In this document: positions 43,719 to 52,609 of the stretch, one piece after another | Numbering within the stretch: position 1 is the stretch's first letter | Layout of the letters: every line of letters begins with the position of its first letter | NCBI GenBank assembly: GCA_964603635.1 | Contig: CAZRVH010000003.1 | Location: 1 to 64,000, forward strand | Origin: CAZRVH01 sp964603635 | Lineage (GTDB): Bacteria; Patescibacteriota; Gracilibacteria; Peribacterales; Peribacteraceae | Length of the DNA: 64,000 nt | Reading direction: 5' to 3' | The notes under the pieces: generated by a model | The model's input: the letters and a program-made list of their open reading frames with translations, nothing else | The model's database searches: none | Told to the model about the DNA's origin: nothing | Made by a program: the position numbers and the translations under genes

Positions 43719-44411
43719 CTAGGCTGCTATCAGTTCAGCCAGAAGTCGGGCGATCATCGAGACGGCGAACGCGTCAGCCGACTGCTGCGCCGCCATCTGC
43801 CACGGGAAGAAGACCATGTGACTGTTTTTCGGCCTCCAGAAGCCGTGTTCCATCGTACCGTCGAGACCTGGAATCAGATCGTCGAATGGCACTTCGACGG
43901 AGAACGTATGCATGCCTTCGTCGTCGTTCGGATCGGCTTCGAAGTACATGCGGTTGCCGTTCAGTGGAACGCCGGGGAGCTTGCGCACCTCGATGTTCCG
44001 GGCCCCGGTTTCCTGCAGGAATTCGCGCTGGCTCGCGGCATCCGGTTTTTCTCCCGGACGCTTGAAGCCGCCGACCGCGCAAGGCCGCATTCCGCCCATG
44101 TTCTGGCGGTCTTCCATGAGCAAACCGATCCAGAGTCCGTTAAGACCCGACGTACCGGTCTCTCGGGCGTAGACAAGAGCGGCGGCTCCGCCACCTCCCG
44201 TCTCCATCCAAGACCATCCGACGCGGCCGTCCGGATCGAGACCGAGACCCATCCGCAACAATCCGTATTTCGATTTGGCCTCGAAGTACGACACACGGGG
44301 CTGAACCTCTGGATGATCCGGATCAACGGGCTGGAACTCGACTTTCGTTTCCCAGATACCTGCCCTTGGATGATCCCTAGGAATCGCGACTATTCGCAAC
44401 AAACTTGGCAT
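43719..44411 (-). CDS. Nudix hydrolase domain protein
   Basis: 230 aa from ATG 44411, preceded by AGAGGTG as a Shine-Dalgarno site. Nudix box from Gly115: GFKRPGE, then Arg129-Glu130-Phe-Leu-Gln133-Glu134-x-Gly136; the first Glu of the EE pair is Gln, the second is kept. Residues 1-90 form an extra beta-rich domain. It has a private promoter, and its GC content and leader style differ from the surrounding glycan genes, so it may be an accessory acquisition. Substrate unknown. Confidence 0.75.
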   Translation of the reverse strand: MPSLLRIVAIPRDHPRAGIWETKVEFQPVDPDHPEVQPRVSYFEAKSKYGLLRMGLGLDPDGRVGWSWMETGGGGAAALVYARETGTSGLNGLWIGLLMEDRQNMGGMRPCAVGGFKRPGEKPDAASQREFLQETGARNIEVRKLPGVPLNGNRMYFEADPNDDEGMHTFSVEVPFDDLIPGLDGTMEHGFWRPKNSHMVFFPWQMAAQQSADAFAVSMIARLLAELIAA

Positions 44412-44497
44412 GACGCACCTCTTCTTCTTGTGACAAAACAACCGACAAAAAAATGAACGCAACATCCGCAATACATCGTGATCGAATGAAGTATAGT

Positions 44498-44525
44498 ATT
44501 GTAGAACTTTATTTTTCTAGGTCAA
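44498..44525 (-). promoter_or_regulatory. Promoter of the Nudix gene
   Basis: Minus strand TTGACC (44520-44525), 16 bases, TACAAT (44498-44503), in an AT-rich block. Leader of about 80 bases to ATG 44411. Confidence 0.65.
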
Positions 44526-45581
44526 TTATATGTTTTGATACACCTCCGCGTACCGGGCGGCGATTTCAGGCCAATCATACCCCCTCGCATTCTCCACCCC
44601 CGCCTCCCCCATCTGCTCGCGCAGGGCGTCGTGCTTGAGGAGAACGCCAAGGGCATTGCGTGCGGTCTGCGCGTCATCGGGCGGGATGAGATACCCCGTC
44701 ACGGAATCCTTCACCACGTCCGGGATGCCGCCGACGTTTGTCGCCAGCACCGCACATCCGGCGGCCTGCGCTTCCAGGAACACATTGCCCAGCGCCTCCG
44801 AACGCGAGAGCCCGCAGAAGATGGAGGCCTGCGCATACTCGTCGAATACCTCGGCGTGTTTCTTCGCCCCGACGAACGTCACGTCATCCTGCAAACCAAG
44901 CGAGCGACTGATCGCCTCCAACTTCTCGCGCTGCGATCCGCCTCCTACGATACGCAGGTGGAAATGCGTGCCATCCTCTTTCAAAATCGAGAGGGCCGCA
45001 AGCAACGTATCCACTCCTTTCATCGGCTCCAGGCGCCCGACGAACAGGATGCGCGCGGGATACTGGCTATTCGACTCCACGGCTTTGCGGATCGCGGCGT
45101 AGTGGATGCCGTTCGGGATGAGCGCCGCGTCTTTGCCAAACTTCTTCGCCCGATTCAGAAGCACCTTGCTGATGACCGTCACCGTGTCCGCGGACCGGTG
45201 CATCTCCCCCACGAGCAGCGACGTATTCGTGCTCTGGCAGGTCAGGATCCTCTTGGCCTTCGGCACCACCCACACGCAGAACACGAGCGCGAGTCCCGCG
45301 AACGACTCCAACACCGCATGGACGATATCCGGCTTCAACTTGCGAGCCGCAAACGGCGCGAGGAATGGGAAAAGCCACTTGTCGAAAGCGAATCCCAAGC
45401 CGACGCGCACCACGGGAATGCCGTTGATCGTATCGTTCGTGGGAAGATCCGAGCGCAGGCGGGCCGTGATGATGGTGAAATCAAAACGTTCCTTCAGGAG
45501 GGGCGGCACCTCCTCCACGCATGCCTCGGCCCCGCTGCGGAACGGACTCAGGAATGCCGACAGTATGACGATCTTCTTCAT
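44526..45581 (-). CDS. GT4 glycosyltransferase
   Basis: 351 aa. LSAFLSPFRSGAEACVEEV opens the acceptor domain; ALIPNGIHYAAIRK, ILFVGRLEPMKGVDTLL, IVGGGSQREKLE and the EX7E pair in SEALGNVFLEAQAAG complete a retaining GT-B enzyme. It follows the next GT4 by 10 bases; its short upstream region carries one arm of the GGTGAGCTCGTCGAA repeat. Confidence 0.88.
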   Translation of the reverse strand: MKKIVILSAFLSPFRSGAEACVEEVPPLLKERFDFTIITARLRSDLPTNDTINGIPVVRVGLGFAFDKWLFPFLAPFAARKLKPDIVHAVLESFAGLALVFCVWVVPKAKRILTCQSTNTSLLVGEMHRSADTVTVISKVLLNRAKKFGKDAALIPNGIHYAAIRKAVESNSQYPARILFVGRLEPMKGVDTLLAALSILKEDGTHFHLRIVGGGSQREKLEAISRSLGLQDDVTFVGAKKHAEVFDEYAQASIFCGLSRSEALGNVFLEAQAAGCAVLATNVGGIPDVVKDSVTGYLIPPDDAQTARNALGVLLKHDALREQMGEAGVENARGYDWPEIAARYAEVYQNI

Positions 45582-45591
45582 AAAAAATGTG

Positions 45592-46743
45592 TCATGGTGA
45601 GCTCGTCGAATCCATGGCACTTCCTTCGAAAAGCTCGCGATACAACTTCCCTACCTTCTCCCATCCGAACTCCGTTTCGATTCTCTTTCGGGCCTCTTCA
45701 CCCATCGCCTTGCGCTTCGCAGGATCATCGAGCAAGCGCTTCAGGTGCGAACGCAACGCTTCGCGATCCCCCGCGGGGAACAGGAAGCCGGAGATGCCGT
45801 TTTGAATCAGGAATCGGTTGCCGCCGACATCGGACACCACGGGCGCGCAGCCGCTCGCCATGGCCTCCATGACGGCGTTGCTGAGCCCCTCGCTGTAACT
45901 GGCCAGCGCGAAGATATCGGTCGCGGCCAGGACATCCGGCACGTCATCGCGCAGCCCCAGGAAGTGCACCTGCTTCTCGTACTGCCGCACGAGCGGATTG
46001 CCCTCTTCGTAATTGCCGGCGACCTGCACCTTCAGGCCCGGATACTCCTCGGTCAACGGGGCGGCCGCTGCCAGAAAATCATCCACCCCCTTCACGGACT
46101 CCAGGCGCCCGACGTACGTAATAACGACTTGTTCCGCTTCCCCTTCTCCCTGCTCCCTTTTCCCATATCCCTTCTCATCGATCCCCGTTGGCACCACACG
46201 ACTCTTTCCCTTGATACCCAAAATACGCAGCAGCCCCTCCGGCTGCGGATGGAAGAACACGACGTTTTTGGCGCAGGCCAGGATGAGCCATCCGAACGTC
46301 CATGCATAGATGCGTGCGGCGAGCTTCGGGACGAACCCGCGCGGCCACCACGTCATACCCACCAAGGCGTCCGTAATGACGGTGATCCTGTGCCCCGCGA
46401 GTGTCAGCGGAATCACTGATAGCGATGTCCAGAAGAGCAGCTTGTTGCACACGATGATGTCGGGCTTCTCTTCTTTGACAATTCGTTTGACCATTCCCGA
46501 AAATCCAAACGCGATACCGTAATTCCAGGGATCGGGAAGGAAAAAATCCGCCTTCCGATAAATCCGAAGCGTCTCCGAAACATTGTCCATTGTTAATTGT
46601 CCATTGTCCATTCCCTCTTCCCCCATGCACGCCACCACCACGCGATAGCCCAGTCGCTGCCAGAGTTCCGCGAGCTTGTAGGAGCTCACCATCCAGCGGT
46701 GCGGCTCTTTCCAATACGGGCTGATGAGCAGGATGGTTTTCAT
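45592..46743 (-). CDS. GT4 glycosyltransferase with repeat-encoded insertions
   Basis: 383 aa. LLISPYWKEPHRWMVSSYKL at the start, VVPTGIDEKGYG, ITYVGRLESVKGVDDFL and the EX7E pair in SEGLSNAVMEAMASG. Residues 45-54 (MDNGQLTMDN) come from a tandem ACAATGGACAATTAAC-type repeat, residues 191-204 (KGYGKREQGEGEAE) from a GGGAGCAGGGAGAAGGGG-type repeat, and the last residues (AMDSTSSP-stop) from the GGTGAGCTCGTCGAA arm. All three lie in surface loops or the tail, leaving the catalytic core intact. Confidence 0.86.
   Translation of the reverse strand: MKTILLISPYWKEPHRWMVSSYKLAELWQRLGYRVVVACMGEEGMDNGQLTMDNVSETLRIYRKADFFLPDPWNYGIAFGFSGMVKRIVKEEKPDIIVCNKLLFWTSLSVIPLTLAGHRITVITDALVGMTWWPRGFVPKLAARIYAWTFGWLILACAKNVVFFHPQPEGLLRILGIKGKSRVVPTGIDEKGYGKREQGEGEAEQVVITYVGRLESVKGVDDFLAAAAPLTEEYPGLKVQVAGNYEEGNPLVRQYEKQVHFLGLRDDVPDVLAATDIFALASYSEGLSNAVMEAMASGCAPVVSDVGGNRFLIQNGISGFLFPAGDREALRSHLKRLLDDPAKRKAMGEEARKRIETEFGWEKVGKLYRELFEGSAMDSTSSP
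46141..46180. repeat. GGGAGCAGGGAGAAGGGG-type tandem repeat inside GT4 gene
   Basis: Minus-strand words GGGATATGGGAAAA, GGGAGCAGGGAGAA and GGGGAAGC follow one another. They encode a Gly/Glu/Lys-rich loop at residues 191-204. The word style recalls short tandem repeats known from cyanobacterial genomes. Confidence 0.5.
46581..46615. repeat. ATGGACAATTAACA-type tandem repeat inside GT4 gene
   Basis: CATTGTCCATTGTTAATTG and TCCATTGTCCATTCC are tandem variants of TTGTCCAT. Encodes MDNGQLTMDN at residues 45-54 in frame. Confidence 0.6.
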
Positions 46744-46752
46744 GTAACGAGT

Positions 46753-46802
46753 TGGTAGTGGGTAGTTGGTAGGATGCGCGCTACAACCTACAGCCTACAA
46801 AC
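46753..46802. repeat. GGTAGTTGG / CCTACAACC inverted word repeat
   Basis: Left arm TGGTAGTGGGTAGTTGGTAG and right arm CTACAACCTACAGCCTACAA separated by 8 bases. The right arm supplies the TAG stop (46795-46797) of the DUF2304 gene. Confidence 0.75.
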
Positions 46803-47157
46803 TTTCCTCTGGCTTCTCGCCCTCCAAACCCGCCTCCCTCAATGCAATCGCCCTGATCATCTTCGTCTGTCGCTGTTCCAATTCCTCCAGGCGGATGATC
46901 ATGTAGAAGATCATGAAGAACAGGATGCCGATGGACGTGACGAGGATGGCGTTCACCTGGCTCTTGATGCCCGTGATGACCGTGAGGTAGGAAACGATGT
47001 CCGGCTCGAACGCGATGCCCGCGATGGAGCCCCAGAAGAGCGTCCACAGGATCGCCTCCCATACGGTCTTTTTGCGTCGGCGCGCAAGGGTCCAGGCATA
47101 GACGATCGCGACCAGTGACAGCAGGGGGACGATGATTTGGTAAGGAGTGAGAGACAT
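46795..47157 (-). CDS. DUF2304 membrane protein
   Basis: 120 aa. Three membrane helices at about 6-24, 33-52 and 68-88, then a charged tail (IRLEELEQRQTKMIRAIALR). Matches DUF2304 proteins, which commonly sit beside DPM1-like GT2 genes, as here (47235). Its stop codon comes from the neighbouring word repeat, and a second word repeat starts 3 bases before its ATG. Possible accessory to lipid-linked sugar synthesis. Confidence 0.78.
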   Translation of the reverse strand: MSLTPYQIIVPLLSLVAIVYAWTLARRRKKTVWEAILWTLFWGSIAGIAFEPDIVSYLTVITGIKSQVNAILVTSIGILFFMIFYMIIRLEELEQRQTKMIRAIALREAGLEGEKPEESL

Positions 47158-47160
47158 CTT

Positions 47161-47239
47161 GAGGATTAGGATTAGGGGTGGAAACGAAACTTCAGTTGCA
47201 CACTCACGTCTTTGCCCTACTCCTAATCCTACTCCTATC
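47161..47239. repeat. GGATTAGGATTAGG / CCTAATCCTACTCC inverted word repeat
   Basis: Left arm GAGGATTAGGATTAGGGGTG, right arm CTACTCCTAATCCTACTCCT. The right arm contains the TAG stop (47235-47237) of the GT2 gene; the left arm abuts the DUF2304 start. Confidence 0.75.
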
Positions 47240-47903
47240 GCAAAAAAGACCTCAACAAAATCTTGAACGCCGTCCGCACCCCGTTAGCAAAGGACTGTCC
47301 TTTTGCCAGGGAATAGTCGGAATAGACGACTTTCGTGGGAACGGCCTCCACGCGCCAGCGGTGGCGGGCAGCCTCACCCACCATCTCGGTGCAAAACTCG
47401 AAGCCGCTCATCTTCAACTCCACGTCCTTCACCGCCTTGGGGCCGAGCGCCTTGAACCCGCATTGGCTGTCGGACAGCCACTTGCCCGTCGCCAGCAGCG
47501 TGACGACGTTACCGATCATGTTGAATGCGCGGCGCACGGCGGGGATGGAATTCTTGCGCGCAAACCTATCCGCAAAGGAAGCATCCGCCTCCCCGTTTTG
47601 GATGGGCGCGAGGAGCAAGGGAATGTCGGCGGGATTGTGCTGTTCGTCGGCGTCGATCGTGACGATGATGTCGGCGCCTTTCTGCCTCGCGGCCTCGATA
47701 CCCGTCATGGTGGCCGCGCCCGCGCCGCAATTGCCCATATGGGAAACGACGGTCGCGCCCGCGGCACGCGCTTTTTCAGCCGTGCCATCGGAGGAACCGT
47801 CGTCCACGACGATCACTTCCTCCGCGTAGGGACGCACCTTTTCCACCACGCCGGTTATGCGCGTGGCTTCGTTATACGCCGGTACGACGACCATCACGCG
47901 CAT
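47235..47903 (-). CDS. GT2 glycosyltransferase (DPM1/GtrB-like)
   Basis: 222 aa. VVVPAYNEATRI (4-15), VDDGSSDGTAEKA, TIDADEQHNP (DxD) and CGFKALGPKAV follow the polyprenyl-phosphate sugar synthase pattern. No membrane helices; the DUF2304 partner may supply the membrane anchor. Overlaps the stop/start region of the large GT-C gene by one base. Confidence 0.86.
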   Translation of the reverse strand: MRVMVVVPAYNEATRITGVVEKVRPYAEEVIVVDDGSSDGTAEKARAAGATVVSHMGNCGAGAATMTGIEAARQKGADIIVTIDADEQHNPADIPLLLAPIQNGEADASFADRFARKNSIPAVRRAFNMIGNVVTLLATGKWLSDSQCGFKALGPKAVKDVELKMSGFEFCTEMVGEAARHRWRVEAVPTKVVYSDYSLAKGQSFANGVRTAFKILLRSFLR

Positions 47904-50758
47904 CAGGGTTTCCGGGGAAGAAGGATGTAGGCGATGCCGCCGTCGGGATCGTAAACGGGTATCTGCAAACCGAGCCCGGGCGTATTGGCGAAGTCCGCGA
48001 ACGCATTCACTTTCTGGTGGAGGCTTCCGTTGGGATCCTTCTCGATCGTCTGCGTATTCGTATCGAAGACGATGCCGTTGAAACCGAGTGCCTGGAGCCG
48101 CTGCAGCGTGAGGGCGGGATTCTTCTCCTGGTTCAGGCAGTTGAAGTAATCCAACTGCTGGTCCGCCACGGGAATGCGCTCCAGGTTCTTGGGGATGAAG
48201 TACGGGATGAACGTGCCGATGCGGTACACGTACGGTTGCTCCGGCATGAGCGCCGCGCGCTCCTCGATGGACGTACGTATATCGTCGTAATGCGGGATCG
48301 TCCTCTCTTCCAGGGCATCGGCGGAAATCTTCCCGATGGGATACTCGAGAAGGTTTTTCTGCTGCTCATACTGCCATGCGCGATGCGCGAAGGAACTGAA
48401 GAGCGAAAGCGCGATGAACACCGATGCCGCCGCGGACGAGGCGCGATCCGGAGCGCGCGCGACGAGCGTCTCCAGTCCGATGGCCAAGCCCAGGAACATG
48501 CCGATGCCGTACCACGGGATGCCGTTCGCGAAGAACACCCACTGCAGCAAAAGGAACGCGGTGCCGGCAAACGTCCAGCGCAGCCACCGGCCCTGCTTCA
48601 TCCAGAAGAATGGCAGGAGCAGGAGGATCGGGAAGAGGAGCAGCGCGGGAATGAGCGTGATGTAGTAACCGGCCGTATCGCTGTTCATCACGCTTCTCCA
48701 GGGCAAGGTCAGGTAGTGACCGATGCCGGGATGATCGCCCCAATACCGGTCCAACTCTTCCGTGCGGGCGCTGGAAACGCAAGCGGGATGGGACTCGTCG
48801 ACCCGCAATGCATCGGGAAGGGCGCGGACCTCGCGGTCGGTGTCGGGAATGGCGACCCCCTTGCCGATGACGAATATGGGCGTGTAGGTATTCGGAACGG
48901 AGAACGATACGTTGGGAATGACGTTGCCGTGCGACGCGTTGTTGTACGCGAGCCACGGAAGGACGGCGGCGAAGAACGAAAGGATGAACGTGCCCAGCAA
49001 CACCCCCGCGGGCCTCGCCTTGTCTCGCCTCTTCCACACGGCATAGCCCAGGAGCGCGCCCCCCGCGACGAATGTCACGGCAAGGACCAACGGCCTGCCC
49101 ATCGCGTCGGCGGAACCGAAGACGCGGCGCGACACGTCGGCCACGTTGAACTGGTACTGTTGCGTATACACGAACCAGGAAAGCAACGCGGAACCCGCGA
49201 ATCCGAACGCGCCGAAGGCGTACCCCAGCAGGATGGCGCCCATCGTCATGATGACCATGACCGCGGTGGGCTTCATGCCGAACGCGATGCCTGCCAAGAC
49301 GCCCGCGAGGATGATCCACCGCTTCGCGTCTTCCGGCGGCAACCAGGCCGCTTCCTTCTCCTCCTCATCCGCCGTGGGGAAAAGTGCCACAAACAACGCC
49401 AGCATCGCGAGCGCCCCGATGGCGAAAAGCCCGTTGTCGATCTTCATGTCCGCGAAGGAGAAATGCCCCACCATCGGCAGGGTGTAAAACACGAGCGCGG
49501 CCAGCACGCCCCTTCCTTTTCCAAGATACGCCTGTCCGAACACGATGATGGAGAGAATCGCGAAGACGCCGGCCATCCAGTTCATCAGCATCGAGAGCGT
49601 GGCGCCGAACGTGCTGTCATAGCCGAACAACAGGTATCCGAGGGACGTGACGTACTCCCATTGGAACGTGGGCATGGTGGGGATGAAATGCCCGTAGCTG
49701 ACCAGCAGGTGGGGCTGGTTCAGGTAGCGTCCCAGATCGTCCCAGCCGATGGGGAACGGACGAATGACGCACAGGAAATTGAAGGCGAGATACGACAGAA
49801 GCAGCCACCCGATCGGCAGCGCCGCCGCGTACCACGGCGCATCGTACGACCATTCGTCGGAACGCGCGCGGATGATCCACTCGCGGGACGTGCGGAAGAA
49901 AACGGCGGGGATACCCAGCACGATGATCCATCCGACGGCAGTCGAGTACAGGGGAAGACCCGTCCAATACGCGAGCAACGAGAGGGACCACAGCAGGACC
50001 GTGTATGCGGACACGCCGAGTCCCAGGCTGAACGCGAGTTCCAGGGCTTTCGTCCGCGCGTTGATCTTCAGCACCGATGCGAGCAATACGCTTCCCAGGA
50101 CGAGCATGGAAAAGAGCGTGGCAAGCACCATGGCCGCCTGCGGCAGCACGCGCGTGACGAACGACGCCTGCATGCACAGCGGCGAAAGGTCGTAGACCGT
50201 GGCGCCGTTATTCGTTTGCCCCACGACCTTCAGGCAGCCCCTGTCATCCAATGCATCGATGTTGGCCGCCAAGGCCTGCAGTTCTTCGGCACTCGCCCCG
50301 GGGTACACCGCGGCCGTGGCCTCGAACAGGCGGCGATTGGGAATGGGATCGGCCCCCCCGTTGTCCCCCAAACTGACGACCGAAAAGAAGAGCCACACGG
50401 AGGCAAGGAAAAGAACCAGGATCTTTGCAGGCGAGAACGTAAGGCGCAGTCTCCAATCCCCGTCACGCATGAATCCGCGGAACAAGACCAGGGCAAACGC
50501 GGCCACGCTCCATGCCAAGTACCATGCGAAGGGGGACATTCGACCGACGGTATGCAAAACGAAGGGGAACAGGGAGTACCACTGGCGGCAAAAGGTATTG
50601 TCCCCGCAGACCCGCACCATGCCGGTTTTCGCATCATCCGAAAGAAGGACGGCCAGATGCTGGTCGACCCCCAGGTAGGAAAGCAGCGTGAAGCTGCCGA
50701 ACAGGACGAGGGCGAAAAAGAAGGCGTAGCGGAGGATGGTGAACGTGCGGTCGGACAT
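47903..50758 (-). CDS. Large polytopic membrane protein, probable GT-C
   Basis: 951 aa from ATG 50758. An N-terminal helix (about 8-28) is followed by a periplasmic-type loop with cysteines, then about 14-16 further helices to residue 800 and a soluble C-terminal domain of about 150 residues. The loop after the early helices has FPIGWDDLGRYLNQPHLL, an acidic segment like the catalytic loop of GT-C enzymes. Co-transcribed with a DPM1-like GT2 and DUF2304, fitting transfer of a lipid-linked sugar outside the membrane. TACAAT lies about 30 bases before ATG. No characterised homologue recognised. Confidence 0.72.
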   Translation of the reverse strand: MSDRTFTILRYAFFFALVLFGSFTLLSYLGVDQHLAVLLSDDAKTGMVRVCGDNTFCRQWYSLFPFVLHTVGRMSPFAWYLAWSVAAFALVLFRGFMRDGDWRLRLTFSPAKILVLFLASVWLFFSVVSLGDNGGADPIPNRRLFEATAAVYPGASAEELQALAANIDALDDRGCLKVVGQTNNGATVYDLSPLCMQASFVTRVLPQAAMVLATLFSMLVLGSVLLASVLKINARTKALELAFSLGLGVSAYTVLLWSLSLLAYWTGLPLYSTAVGWIIVLGIPAVFFRTSREWIIRARSDEWSYDAPWYAAALPIGWLLLSYLAFNFLCVIRPFPIGWDDLGRYLNQPHLLVSYGHFIPTMPTFQWEYVTSLGYLLFGYDSTFGATLSMLMNWMAGVFAILSIIVFGQAYLGKGRGVLAALVFYTLPMVGHFSFADMKIDNGLFAIGALAMLALFVALFPTADEEEKEAAWLPPEDAKRWIILAGVLAGIAFGMKPTAVMVIMTMGAILLGYAFGAFGFAGSALLSWFVYTQQYQFNVADVSRRVFGSADAMGRPLVLAVTFVAGGALLGYAVWKRRDKARPAGVLLGTFILSFFAAVLPWLAYNNASHGNVIPNVSFSVPNTYTPIFVIGKGVAIPDTDREVRALPDALRVDESHPACVSSARTEELDRYWGDHPGIGHYLTLPWRSVMNSDTAGYYITLIPALLLFPILLLLPFFWMKQGRWLRWTFAGTAFLLLQWVFFANGIPWYGIGMFLGLAIGLETLVARAPDRASSAAASVFIALSLFSSFAHRAWQYEQQKNLLEYPIGKISADALEERTIPHYDDIRTSIEERAALMPEQPYVYRIGTFIPYFIPKNLERIPVADQQLDYFNCLNQEKNPALTLQRLQALGFNGIVFDTNTQTIEKDPNGSLHQKVNAFADFANTPGLGLQIPVYDPDGGIAYILLPRKP

Positions 50759-50792
50759 GGGGACGAAGCATGGGGTAGAATGAGTTGTATTG

Positions 50793-50877
50793 TAGGAGGG
50801 AAAGGGGAAATGGGAAACGGCAGAAGGGCAGCAAATGCCCATGAAAAGAAATTCCGCTCCTTTTCCCCTTTCCCGTC
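50793..50877. repeat. GGGAAAGGGGAAA inverted word repeat
   Basis: Left arm GGAGGGAAAGGGGAAATGGG, right arm CCTTTTCCCCTTTCCCGTC, between the divergent GT-C and sufS genes. Confidence 0.72.
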
Positions 50878-50902
50878 ATTATTACTTTATAATAGTCGCC
50901 CC

Positions 50903-52132
50903 ATGCCCCTCGATATCCCCTCGATCCGCAGGCAATTCCCCCTTTTTTCAAACAGAAAAGGGCTCGTTTACCTGGATTCCGCCGCAACCGCGCAGAAACC
51001 GGAGGCTGTTTTGGAGGCGATGGATGCCTTCTATAAGAACTCGAATGCGAACCCACACCGCGGCATGCACGGACTCGCGGAAGAAGCGACCGTCGCCTAC
51101 GAGAACGCGCGCAAGACCATCCAAAAATTCCTGAACGCATCGTCGCCGGAAGAAATCGTCTTCACGAAGAACGCGACGGAAGGAATCAATATCGTCGCGC
51201 AAGGCATGGTGCCCAACATGCACGACGGCGACGCGATCATCCTGAGCATTTTGGAACACCATTCGAACATCGTTCCGTGGATGCACCTCGCGCGCCAGAA
51301 AAACCTCCAGGTCCGATGGGTCGGCATCGATGAAAAAGGAATGTTGAAGATGGAAGAACTCGACGCGCACCTGGCCGACGGCAAGGCGAAGATGGTAGCC
51401 GTGACGGGACTGGGCAACGTGCTCGGCACGAAGCCGGACATCCGCGCAATCGTGGAAAAATCACACGCGGTAGGAGCGCTCGTCCTCGTCGACGCGACGC
51501 AGCTCGCGGTGCATGAGGCGATCGACGTACAAAAAATCGATTGTGATTTCCTTGTATGCTCTAGCCATAAACTCTATGGTCCGACAGGAATCGGCGCGCT
51601 CTACGGCAAGAAAAAACATCTCGATTCCATGCCGCCGTTCGCGTACGGAAGCATGATGATCGACACGGTGACGGAGGAGGGATTTTCCCTCGCGGACATT
51701 CCGCAAAGATTCGAAGCGGGCACGCAACCGGTCGCGGAAGCAGTCGGATTCGCCGCGGCCCTCGACTGGCTCACGCAGTTCCCCCTCGAGGATCGCAAGC
51801 ACCACGAACGCATGTTGCTCGCGGCCGCGCTCGACATGCTGTCATCGGTCAAAGGCGTGCACGTTCTCGGGCCGAAAAACGCGGATGATATTTCCGGCTG
51901 CATCAGCTTCACCGCGGATGGCGTCCACCCCCACGACCTCACGGACATCCTGGGAAAGAACGGCTTCTGCCTCCGCGCCGGCCACCACTGCGCGCAACCG
52001 CTGCACGACCGCCTGAAGATCCCCGCCACCGCCCGCCTCTCGGTCGGCATCTACAATACGATTGAAGAAATAGAGCGACTAGGCCCGGCAATAAAAACAA
52101 TTCTTCAAAAATTCCTACAAGCTACAACCTAA
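50903..52132 (+). CDS. sufS: Cysteine desulfurase SufS
   Basis: 409 aa class V aminotransferase fold. PLP-binding Lys223 in SSHKLYGPTG, HH at 119-120 in EHHSNIVPW, and the persulfide Cys363 in RAGHHCAQP are the group II desulfurase residues. Supplies sulfur for Fe-S clusters with SufU downstream. TATAAT sits 9 bases before ATG. The final codons and stop (ATT-stop) come from a CTACAAGCTACAACC word repeat. Confidence 0.95.
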   Translation: MPLDIPSIRRQFPLFSNRKGLVYLDSAATAQKPEAVLEAMDAFYKNSNANPHRGMHGLAEEATVAYENARKTIQKFLNASSPEEIVFTKNATEGINIVAQGMVPNMHDGDAIILSILEHHSNIVPWMHLARQKNLQVRWVGIDEKGMLKMEELDAHLADGKAKMVAVTGLGNVLGTKPDIRAIVEKSHAVGALVLVDATQLAVHEAIDVQKIDCDFLVCSSHKLYGPTGIGALYGKKKHLDSMPPFAYGSMMIDTVTEEGFSLADIPQRFEAGTQPVAEAVGFAAALDWLTQFPLEDRKHHERMLLAAALDMLSSVKGVHVLGPKNADDISGCISFTADGVHPHDLTDILGKNGFCLRAGHHCAQPLHDRLKIPATARLSVGIYNTIEEIERLGPAIKTILQKFLQATT

Positions 52133-52150
52133 TTCCTACAAGCTTTTTAC
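52113..52150. repeat. Direct word repeat at the sufS end
   Basis: TTCCTACAAGCT occurs twice (about 52113 and 52134), with ACAACCTAA between. It supplies the sufS C-terminal codons and stop. No opposing arm seen. Confidence 0.6.
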
Positions 52151-52175
52151 AAATATCTTCAGCAGCCACAGTTGT

Positions 52176-52583
52176 ATGGATATCTACGCGGAAAACATCA
52201 TCGACCACTACAAAAACCCGCATCGCAAGCGACGACTGGCATCCCCCGCCGTGTCCCATGCGGAATTGAACGCAAGCTGCGGCGACACGCTAACGCTAGA
52301 CCTGGCCATCGAAAACGGCATCGTGACGGACGTGGGCTGGACGGGTGACGGCTGCGCTATCAGCCAGGCAGGAATGTCCATCCTGTCGGAACAGCTGATC
52401 GGAAAAGCGTTACCCGACCTGGACGCACTTCATGCGGAAACCATCAAGGAAACCTTCGGCGTGCCCATCGGGGCACGACGCATGAAATGCGCCCTTCTCT
52501 CCCTCCATACCCTGAAGAACGCCCTGCATGCCTATCGAGGCGAACCTGGCCAGAGCTGGCAGGAAACAGTGGATTCCCACTGA
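52176..52583 (+). CDS. sufU: Fe-S cluster assembly scaffold SufU
   Basis: 135 aa NifU/IscU N-terminal-type protein. Cys35, Asp37, Cys60 and Cys105 (SCGD, GDGCAIS, RRMKCALL) are the metal/cluster ligands of SufU. Starts 43 bases after sufS; acts as sulfur acceptor/scaffold for SufS. Confidence 0.92.
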   Translation: MDIYAENIIDHYKNPHRKRRLASPAVSHAELNASCGDTLTLDLAIENGIVTDVGWTGDGCAISQAGMSILSEQLIGKALPDLDALHAETIKETFGVPIGARRMKCALLSLHTLKNALHAYRGEPGQSWQETVDSH

Positions 52584-52609
52584 TAGATGGGTTAGGATTG
52601 CGGCCCCAA

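Noticed and set aside
48017..52132. A single 1371-codon plus-strand open frame
   Set aside because: Only the last 409 codons (from 50903) are SufS; the rest is a low-complexity Arg/Glu shadow of the minus-strand GT-C gene, which has a coherent membrane-protein sequence.
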